From assembly GCA_965153355.1 (NCBI GenBank), contig OZ231126.1:31992001-32056000 (forward strand): a stretch of DNA of 64,000 nt, read 5' to 3'. This document shows positions 1 to 64,000 of this stretch, piece after piece. Each line of letters opens with the position of its first letter. Within the stretch, counting starts at the first letter, position 1. The notes beneath the pieces are model-generated. The model saw only the letters and a program-made list of their open reading frames with translations, had not been told where the DNA came from and made no database searches. This DNA comes from Flaccisagitta enflata (Eukaryota > Chaetognatha > Sagittoidea > Aphragmophora). The position numbers and the translations under genes are program-made.

Positions 1-331
1 GAAATGCAAATCTGAAGTCTATTCTAACGCTAATTAACATGTACTTGTTACTTCTCAAAAGTTGAAATGGAAAGCAAAAAGCAAAATCAGTCCTCGGTTG
101 TGACCCTACACACTCAGAAACAGTGGGTGATAGTAAGTCAGTATTTTAAGGTCCCGAAATCCCGTTACTCAGTGCAGAAAAAAGGAAAATGGTGATGATT
201 TAACAGCAAACTAAAAGTCGCCAATTTTTCCGTCACGCGCGATGAAGAATTTCCAATTTAATAAGCTGTTGCGGAGCCAATTCACAGCAAGCTCGCAGAG
301 AAGAATATGGGAGATAGAAGCTTGTCCTTAC

Positions 332-45395
<45,064 letters not shown>

Positions 45396-45404
45396 TTTCC
45401 TCAA

Positions 45405-48400
45405 TGATATTGTTCTCTATTTATCAAAATGTCCAGAATTAAGTCACAGAAAAGATATAATCTTTCCACATCCAAATGACGTCACACATTTGAGTCACTT
45501 GTTTTGATCACATGTTTTCTGAAAGCAGACTAGGGTGTGCCAGAAGGAACAAAATGATGAGAGTAGGACCAATCAAAAGAAACCACTAGAATAGAAAGCA
45601 CCCAATAGAGATCGTTATTTTGATGACGTTCTCCAGAACTGTTCCTAGACTGTCATTTATTCACTCTTTTATTTCCTTGTCTCTTTTCATTGTGCAACAT
45701 CTAAGAAGTTTAATATTAATTTATTTGTTGTTTTCCTTCCTATCTCTTACAGAAAAAAAATTCCTAGACTTGGTTCTATGTACGCTACTCTTCTGATAGA
45801 GCGTGAGGCAGAGTCGCCTGACACTGGCGTTTAAAACAAACTTTCCAATAATAAGTGGTCTTTCTCTCGTTATTATGCTGCCTCGCTGTTGTTCGCTCTT
45901 TATTTTCTTATCTCTGTATTTCTTTCATTGTGCAACTTCTTTGGAATTTTATATATTTTATTTGTTGTTTTTCTTCCTATCTCTCACAGTTTCTATGTTT
46001 GATTGATAATTAGAGTGTGGGGCTGGCTGCTTCATTAGGATAGATTGAGAAAATATTGAGCAAGCCACTAAGATTTGAAAACCTAAGTCCATCGCAGGGC
46101 CGGGTAGTAATTCCGTGTCATATAAGGTGTTGACAATCCATCTAAAACTCAAGACAATTTTGCACGAGGTTGCATGTAATGAGTGGCTTTTGATTTCTTC
46201 CCCCCCCCTGGCCTTTGATATTCTTATTCATAATATGTTGCATTGCGTTACATAAAGCTATGATTTTCTTCCCCCACAAAGTAATATTTCAAATGATATT
46301 TCAAATAATATTTCAAAAAAGTCAACTCCAATCTTCTATATAAATCGCCTAAGTCCTAGTAACATATTACTACATTAATAAGCTAATATCTTATAAACAA
46401 GACTTCCGATTATATTTAAATTTTGCAGGGGCTGTTCAATTAATACCCCTTACCTTTTACCAAATTAAAAAAAAATTACCATAACTTTACTACCCTTTGC
46501 CTATGTAAACTGCTTAAGTCCTAGTAACATATTACTACATTAATAAGCTAATATCTCATAAACCAGACTTCAGATTTAATTCGAATTTTGCAGGGGTTGT
46601 TTAATTACTACCCTCTACCTGTATACCAAATTAGAAAAAAATTCACATGCCTTTACTACCCTTTGCCTATGTGATGTGTGCAACAATTCATCCTATATAA
46701 AACTCATACAATTATCCAAATAAGAAACATTAAACTTTAAAGAAAATCTGAAAAAATACGGACATTTATATAGTGTAAGCTTCCATTACATACACATACA
46801 TACCTAAAATATGGTATGTAAACCGCCTAAGTCCTAGTAACATATTACTACATAAGTAAGCTAATATCTAATAAACCAGACTTCAGATTTAATTCAAATT
46901 TTGCAGGGGTTGTTTATTTAATACTCACTACTCATATACCAAATTAAAAAAAGAATTCACATATCTTTAGTACCCACTACCTATGTAAACCACATAAGTC
47001 CCAGCTTAATATTACTACAAAAATAACAGGCAAAGGGTAGAAAAAATTTATGAATTTTTTTGAAAATTGGTACACAAGCTCCATAAACAATACAAGCAAA
47101 GTTACAAAAAATTCTGAAGTCTGGTCCCAAAGATATGAGAAGGTTTTAAAATTTAAACGACAGACAAACAGACAGACTACACATCAATGCTACTTCATAG
47201 TCACCGACGAAAACTGTTCGTCGGGGACAAAAAAACCCTTTTAACTAGCAACAAAAAGCCCTAAAAACAACTTTGTGACAAACCAATGGATGGACGATTG
47301 GATGGATGGGCAGACAGAAGGATGGACAGACAGACAGACCAAAAAGTGGCTTACAGAGGTGTATGAATGACATAAATAAATTCAAAAACATTTAAAATGT
47401 CTTTAGATTGGGTGAAACGCCCTTGAAACAACTTTGTGATGGACAGACAGACCAACTAACAGACCAACCAAATAGTGGCTTTTAGAGGTTCGTAAATGCC
47501 TTAGAAACATTCAAAAGCATTTAAAATGTCTTTATTTTGTGTAAAACGCCTTTTAAACAGTTGTGTGACGGACCAACCAACCGACCGATGGACCGACCGA
47601 CGGCCAACTGAAAAGTGGCTTATAGAGTCGCGTAGCATGCAACTAAAAATTTAAGATAGCATCCTTGCAGCAAAATAGACATCAGTGTGAGAATACACTT
47701 TTTTTAAATGATAAGATACCAGTTTATAAGAGACATGTGCCTGAGATTTGCCAAAATTTTAAGAACAAAATAGGAGAATGCCCAGGCTGAGATTTAGTTT
47801 TAGCCATTTCCAAGAAAACTTTTTCTAGTTTCTCATCAAAAAATGAATTTTATTCAAATTTTTCGGAAATACAAATTTTTTATCTTTAAAAATATTTTTT
47901 TTTCTAGTTTGCCTAGATGAAATCAGGCATTATATAAAAAAAACATGATAACTATCAAATTTAAGATACAATTGTTATAAAAAAGGTATTTTTATACAAT
48001 CTATGTATCTATAAACATCGAAGAAATTAAGAACACCTTAAGAGAATTTCAGGCTGATTTCAGGCTGATTTCAAAAAAGTTGTCTCTTATATAAAAAAAA
48101 AGTGTAGTTGTCTTCACATTAAAAAACATAAGCAGACTTGAACAGACGAACGAGTTCAATTTTTGCTATGCTCATGATATCAATCACAAACAAAATACAT
48201 CTCACCATAAGAACAGAAGGACGCTCAGTAGTCAGTACTGTTCATTCACTTGACCTAACGACCCGCTACATAAGTAACTGGTGTATTGAAAATACTCTAA
48301 TTTCTGAATCTAACCTTTTACACACACCAAACAAGTATTTTACACACATAGATCTTCTCATTATCGTCATGAATTTTACCTTAAAAATAGGACCAAAGAC

Positions 48401-49532
48401 ATAGAAAATCAAATATAAATCACACCATTTAAATTCTATGTGTAACACTGATCAGTAAACCTCATCAGCCAGCCTATTGGTGGTGAGGAGCAAATCAGTT
48501 ATTGCTGGTGAGGCACTCTATCACCAAGACTTTAACAGTAAAGGAAGACCAAAACCAGGAAAATAAAATAGATATAGAACTGGTCAAAAATGGACAATAT
48601 ACCAACTTCTACTCCGTTATGACCCTAGTATAAGATCGTTTTCCTTAACATAATTTTTTTGGGAAATAAACATACACAAGATTTTGACAATCTTAAAAGA
48701 CAGTGAGGATGCAATGTTCTCTACGAAAAACGAACTTGACATTAAGACAAAAACTCGTGACTAGTCGTTACGTTACTTTAAGTTTCATACAATGATTTCA
48801 CAGTTAACATGCATTTTACGTTGAGACTTGGTTGTGCAACATGATAAATTTCGATAGTTTTAATGGCATCAATTTGTGCCCGAAGCATTGATATAATATC
48901 GGAGGCCAAATGTGAAAAAAAGAAATATATCCGCCTTTCTTAAAGCCCTTTGACCCTTTGATTAATGAATCTTCAATTTCCGAACAGTATCGACCCGTAA
49001 CGTAAGAATAAAATAAAGATAATGAAAACTGTACAAACGCGAACAAACAAAGAAGTAAAGTCTTCAGAATTTACCCTTATATATAATAGATAATTAAAAT
49101 GGTAATTCTACGATTCTAGCACAAGAGAAAGACAAAAGGCCAGATTTGATTGACACAGAAGTATGCTGCCTTTAAGCATAACCTAAAATCGTTCTCAAAC
49201 ACGATCTGTAATGACGAGGTATAAATCAAGCACAGAAGAAGTAGACAAGAATAGTATCAAGATCTTGAGAAAAATTTCAGTGGAATTTGCTTGTAACAGA
49301 AAATTTTAGGATCGGTAAGCATATTCTTTTTTCATATAAAATCTTGTTAAATCTTTGAAAAGATTAAAGAAATATTTCAAGCATCAAATCCGCTGCAAGC
49401 AAAATCCAACCATGGAGATTGAAATGACATGTCATAGTCACATATTTGAAGTGCCCTTTTTTACGTTGAACGCTACCACGGTAAGGGTCCAAAGCTTTTA
49501 AATACATATATAATGGTTAACCAAAGAGATCC
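45405..49532. other. Intergenic region between ALIX and Lifeguard
   Basis: About 4.1 kb. It holds a truncated family F copy (46196-46290), family H tail modules (46320-47170) with an end hairpin at 47200-47228, three ~120-bp repeats with gacagaccaacc-type units (47270-47620), and a large diverged family T copy (47694-48107). The ALIX promoter should lie just above 45395 and the Lifeguard 3' UTR below 49533, but no specific signal was identified. Confidence 0.6.
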
Positions 49533-59732
<10,200 letters not shown>

Positions 59733-60049
59733 GATGTCCGAATGAAAGAGATTCTATCATCTGTGTGTTTTGGTTTTCTTTGTATATGAGACTTTTGAGA
59801 AAGGAATAAAACAGAACGAATGAACTAATAAGCCAATAAACTAATTAGAAGGGTAAGTAGACTAGAGAGTAAAGTCACTGGAAGGAATCAGGAGGGTCCT
59901 TATAAAGAGAAGGGGGGGGGGGAAGGGGGGGGGGAAGAGAAATAATCACTTGTTAAAAGCAAGCAGACAACTGAGTCAGGACACAAAACATAAAATCAAA
60001 ATCACATTTAACACAGAGCGTGTAAAGATAAATAATACACGAATCTTTC
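59733..60049. other. Short intergenic spacer between PHF20-like and Lifeguard genes
   Basis: 317 bp must hold the PHF20-like 3' UTR and the Lifeguard promoter/5' UTR. It contains a G-rich stretch at about 59911-59935. No clear TATA box or polyadenylation signal was identified on the minus strand. Confidence 0.55.
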
Positions 60050-62043
60050 TCAGTTTTGCTTGACGGTCTGATGGAACGCGATTTGTTGGACTTGATTCAA
60101 GTCTTCAATGAGGCCCCTCAAAGCGCGTTTGATCCGGAATTGGTTTTCCAACTCTCCGGTATTTCCACTCCCACCAGCTGTTGGCGCAGTCCTGGAATCA
60201 ATTGTCAAATTCGTCGTCTCGCCAACGACAGTGACCTTCTTTCCCGGCGGCAGCGACACAAACTCCTCCGATTCGTCCCACAGGCGCTCGATTTCGTCCA
60301 TTTCCGCTTCCATGGCGGCCAGACGCGCTTCCATGGCGTCGTGATCGGCGTCGATGCGCGCCGATTCCGCCGCTAACATCGAATCGAGACTCGATCGCGG
60401 GTTGGCTTTAGACGATTGACTTTCCATCGTAGTTGGTTCACCTTCGTCTAGTTCCGTAGCTTCTGATTGAATCGTTGTGGATGGCACAACCGGCGGCGAA
60501 ATACATGTCAAACCCTCGGTAGCGTTAACGGCGTCAGTCTTCCCACCACCCACATCGACATCTTCCCCTTTTCGACTTTCCAGTGTCTTTTTAAATTGAT
60601 GCATTCTCAACCCGGTTCCGTGTAAACAGTCATTCAGTCGATGAATTCCGGCGCAGACGTTATTGACCGACTGACCAACAGCTTTGAAGAACCCCATTTG
60701 AGAATCGCTGCCTCGAAGATTCACCGCCGCCAAAGTGTCGAGTGAATTGGAAGAGGATGTGGAAGAGGATGTTGAAGATGACGCGGGTTTATTGGTGTAT
60801 GCGGCGGCTTCGTTTTTGCCGTACGTCATTGGCGGCTTCGGCGCCTCCGCCGTGGAGAGAGTAAAAGGCGTCGCCTTCGTCGCTTCCATCGTAGTTTTCT
60901 TCGGCGTCGGGAATCGCGCTAATTCTCCCGTCGTTAAATAAGTCTCCACTTCCTCCAACCTTCTTTTGCTGTCTCGAATCCCAGGAGGATGAGAACAAAT
61001 GTAACACAAATAACTATCGTCGTCTTCGTCTTCCGGTAAAATGAAGCAGGAAGAATGCTGCCAACTCTGACAGCGGCCGCAGCGCAGCATTCGACCCGAT
61101 TCGGGAGTCACCTCGTAGATTTGACAGACGCAGCGAATCCGTTCGTCGATGGGAACGCCACCTTCGCCGATGACGCGGGTGGCAGCGACGGAGGATGAAT
61201 GCGCGCCGCTTTTTGGCGTGGACCCAGGAAGGACGTCGCCAACGCCGTTGACGGAGTTCGCGGCAAATTCCAAAGTCGTTTCATCCTCGTCGCTGAGAGC
61301 GGAGATGGAGGATCGCGCCGACGGCGAGTTCATCGACGTTGTCATCGCCGACATCGAAACGTCGTCCAACGATAACGAAGCAAGTCGTTTGCGTTTCCGG
61401 CCTCCAGCCATTAACGGTGGAAGAGGTGGAGGATCGGGCGTAGCGGGTGTCGAAGCCGCGACTGGCGGAATGGAAGGCGCGGTGGGGGAATCGTGAGAAT
61501 GTTTTGAATTCTTCGAGGATGTTGTTGTAGGCGTTGACGTCGCATTTGCCGCTTTCGGGGTCGTGGGTGGAAGCGTTGCCGAGGACGATGCAATGGATTT
61601 TGATGTCGGATTTGTTGTATCATTGCTTCCGTCGGATTTGGAATTAGTCGCCGAACCTTCATTCAGTTTGGATGATGATCCACCTTTCGTCGGCGTCTTT
61701 AGAGCCGCGGCTTTGGTAACCGCCTTGGAAGGTGCCGGTGTCTTTGGGGAAACCGACGTTGACTTGATTATCGTCGAAGTCGGCGTCGTTGTTGCAGCGA
61801 TCGTCGAGCCCGACTGTTCCTCCAAATGGTAATATTTCAGATGATATACGAGGAGACTTTCTTTACGGAATGTCTTAGCGCATTCTTTGACGTTGCATTT
61901 CCACTCTTCTTTGGCAGCGGCGGCGGCGTTGTCTCCCGGTTCGCGTTTCGTCTTTTTCGCGGATGAAGGTGCCACTGAGGCTGTTGAAGTTTGATACTTC
62001 GCCGCGGCGCCAGCGCCAATTTTATCCGACATTGGCGGTCGTC
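60050..62043 (-). CDS. PHF20: PHF20-like last exon: C2H2, PHD, C-terminus
   Basis: 664 codons including stop. It begins at acceptor gtcaacag with GRPPMSDKIGAG; the open frame running a little further upstream is intronic. The C2H2 finger is near residue 55 of the exon and the PHD near residues 300-350. Long Ser/Thr/Ala-rich linkers are likely disordered. Ends FHQTVKQN then TGA. Confidence 0.93.
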
Positions 62044-64000
62044 CTGTTGACAAGGTATGGAGGAGAGGGGGAGAGAAGAAAAGGCTTGAAAGTGTAAGAT
62101 TTTTGTCTTTCTATCAACCCAGCCCCAACATCGTTAGAGATCATGGTTTCCTTTTAGCATTGGATTTTTCTAAACAAAATAATAGTTTAAGATGTCGATC
62201 ACTAGTCAAAGGATTCAGAAAGGGTGCAAATAAATTACTAATTAATACGAGCAATGAGCTACCCAGATCAACAAACCTCGTCCTTTTTTGGCGGTAGGTT
62301 TCTGGTCATCGGTGTCCGTGAAACTTCCTCTTAAAGCGTTTGTATCAGTTGACGTCTCTGCAGCGTCACCGCCGCCACCTTCTTCCGCATCGCCGCCCGA
62401 TTCCAATGTCACCGTCCGCTTCCGCTTTTTGCCCTTTCGCTGGTCGTCGTCGTAAGCGTATTCTTTGGAAGCGGATTTTTGTTGCGTAGTTTCGGACTTT
62501 GCTCCCCCGCTGTTATGGTTGTTGTTAGCGTTGGCAGTCGAACTCGCGTTTTTATTCGCCTGAATTGAGCAAAAGCATTAAGAAACGACCAGAGTTAAGA
62601 AACAACCATATTTCGAAATAGGATCTCGATATTCTCCACCCGAACTTTTGCGTCAGTTGCGCTGTCACGATAACTGTCAAGAATTAGATCTCACTCTTGG
62701 ATATTAGGATATAAATACTCAGCTTTTTAGTCGCGTGCTACGCGACTCTATACCCCGCTTTGTCGGTCCGTCCGTCCGTCGGTCCGTCCATCGGTCCGTC
62801 CGTCCTTCCGTCCGTCACACTTTACTTTTTCGGCGTTAATGGAGGTTTTGGCTTTATTGCTCCTGCCCAAATGTTCCACTGACCTCAATTATGGCCCCTG
62901 CCCACCCGCACGCGACTGGGGTAGCCGTGTATCCGGCCTTGTTAGACCAAGACTTCCGACAGACCTCCGAAGTTCTTTTCTCAGCAGCCTAAATTTATAT
63001 ATTTTATTGACTTGCTACAATCTGTCGATCACGCAGTTAAGATTAAACGGCCATGCTATCTTTAAGCGTCTTATTAGCCTTTTAAAGATCGCGTGAAAAA
63101 TGGAAAACTCACCAAACGTCGCAATGTTTTGCAAATCACTTGATTGAGCAATCTTGAGCTACTAGGCGAATTTATTTCACGTTTTTAGGTGCGACAAAGC
63201 ACCTCTATAACTGGCTCTGTCCGTCGGTCGGTCTGTCTGTAACGCATTCGTTCGACGATCAACACGTCGCACCTTATTGGCCTACTGGGCCTTGTTATAA
63301 TTTCTTTCACTCCGCGTTTTATTCAAGATACATACAGAAGCTGCCAGAAATACAGAGACAGATGTACAAGCGTCACATAAAGGCCAAGACAAACGTGTGG
63401 TCACACCCGCTGTTTAAACAAGACAAGACCCTTACACTACAGAATACATAATTACAGACCAATCAGTTACACACGCCGTGCTACCATTATGAAAACAACA
63501 AACAAACAAACTATTAAAACACTGCCCGCAAAATACCTGTTTCCCACTCTTCTTCTTCTCCCCAAACAGACAGGTATTTCCAGTCGTTCCGTCATCCGGC
63601 AAATGGAATTCTCTCCTCATTTCCCTCGTCATGGGTTTGACGTTAGCGTGTTGGACCGTCTTCTTAAAACCGTCGTAAAAGACAACATCGAATGACGACG
63701 GATTGGCGACGAGGATCTTGGCCGGATACATTCGGCAGTCCGTCCATCGCGCCAACACAATCTCCCCGACGCAGAATTCCGTCCGCGCGTCCATCGATGA
63801 GTGATGGAGATGGTGGTGATGGTGCTGGCGTTTGGATTTGTCACCGGACGAAGATGATTCGCATCGCCGTTGAGATTGTCGTAAGAGAGGTCGTAGACGA
63901 ATTTCCGGGGAATCGACGTCCAAGTCGTCGTCGTTATCGTTACAAGAGGAGGAAGAGGAGAGAGAAATCCACTCGTCGAATCGAGAACTCCATCCTTCGA
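60050..64000 (-). CDS. PHF20: PHF20/MBD-R2-like chromatin reader, 3' part (gene continues past right edge)
   Basis: PHF20 (MBD-R2 in flies) is a subunit of the MOF-NSL histone H4 acetyltransferase complex and reads methylated lysines. Three exons are visible (63537 to beyond 64000, 62277-62559, 60050-62043), all phase-consistent. In order: end of a first Tudor/MBT-like fold (EGWSSRFDEWISL), a histidine run, a second Tudor (VGEIVLARWTDCRMYPAKIL, VVFYDGFKKTV), basic regions, an AT-hook (KKGRGRPP), one C2H2 finger (CNVKECAKTF, HLKYYH), a PHD finger of C4HC3 type (RCVCQIYE, LRCGRCQSWQHSSCF, LCYIC) and an acidic coiled C-terminus (MEARLAAMEAEMDEIERLWD). Upstream exons are outside the window. Confidence 0.9.
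62277..62559 (-). CDS. PHF20: PHF20-like internal exon, basic/acidic linker and AT-hook start
   Basis: Has no in-frame ATG of useful length. Reads ANKNASSTANANNNHNSGGA, then DDDQRKGKKRKRTVTLESGG and TDDQKPTAKKGR. KGKKRKR is a likely nuclear localisation signal. Acceptor tcaattcag, donor CGAG|GTTTGT; phase 1 joins the next exon to create KKGRGRPP. Confidence 0.85.
62726..62944. repeat. Family R repeat copy in PHF20-like intron
   Basis: tttagtcgcgtgctacgcga ctct, GGTCCGTCC runs, then cacccgcacgcgactgg and gccgtgtatccggccttgtt. A shorter related unit (gtgcgacaaagcacctctat with gtcggtcggtctgtctg) is at 63189-63297. Confidence 0.75.
63537..64000 (-). CDS. PHF20: PHF20-like exon with tandem Tudor domains (runs off right edge)
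   Basis: From the edge it reads EGWSSRFDEWISL (Tudor 1 end), a serine run and acidic stretch, SPEIRLRPLL, HHHHHLHH, then Tudor 2 with RTEFCVGEIVLARWTDCRMY, PAKILVANPSSFDVVFYDGF and NVKPMTREMRREF. It ends KKKSGKQ at donor CAG|GTATTT. The true 5' end of the exon is beyond 64000. Confidence 0.92.

Noticed and set aside
62044-62053. ATG at 62053 as start of the PHF20-like protein
   Set aside because: It lies upstream of the acceptor at 62044-62045; upstream exons carrying Tudor domains join in phase at 62043.

Overview
The window is animal nuclear DNA: intron-rich genes, GT-AG junctions with matching phases, and abundant microsatellites and transposon debris. The genes are metazoan, and the receptor gene resembles protostome ionotropic receptors, so a protostome invertebrate (arthropod or lophotrochozoan) is most likely. 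The species cannot be named from the sequence.

Four genes were reconstructed by joining exons by hand and checking phase. (1) ALIX/PDCD6IP, minus strand, 15 visible coding exons from 45395 down to 332; about 768 codons are visible and the end of the proline-rich tail lies beyond the left edge. (2) A compact ionotropic glutamate receptor-like gene on the plus strand, 8 exons from 23764 to 36127, 463 codons plus stop, lying entirely inside the 14.7 kb ALIX intron between exons 8 and 9. (3) A complete Lifeguard/TMBIM gene, minus strand, 8 exons from 59732 to 49533, 325 residues. (4) The 3' part of a PHF20/MBD-R2-type chromatin gene, minus strand, from beyond 64000 to 60050, with tandem Tudor-type, AT-hook, C2H2 and PHD modules. 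PHF20 and Lifeguard are head-to-tail with only 317 bp between their coding regions.

The rest is mostly repeats. Family H elements carry a 45-bp hairpin at one end, A/T tracts, an interchangeable minisatellite core (19-, 18- or 22-bp units) and a conserved tail ending in a hairpin; they look Helentron/HINE-like. A related design carries a ~175-bp satellite core (8400-9390 and, inverted, 42680-43755). Two nearly identical ~1.38 kb hAT-type elements have perfect 8-bp target duplications. Family T is a ~150-bp MITE with TACACTTTTTATT ends; one copy forms part of the ALIX exon 1 splice donor. Family G MITEs carry a GCTGTAGGGG-type inner motif. Families F and R are other dispersed repeats, and two fold-back elements share GCAGCGGCCCC ends.

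Functionally ALIX (ESCRT/membrane remodelling), Lifeguard (ER/Golgi calcium and cell death) and PHF20 (histone acetylation complex) are housekeeping neighbours with no evident operon-like logic. The unusual points are the antisense receptor gene inside ALIX and the repeated placement of mobile elements exactly at splice sites.
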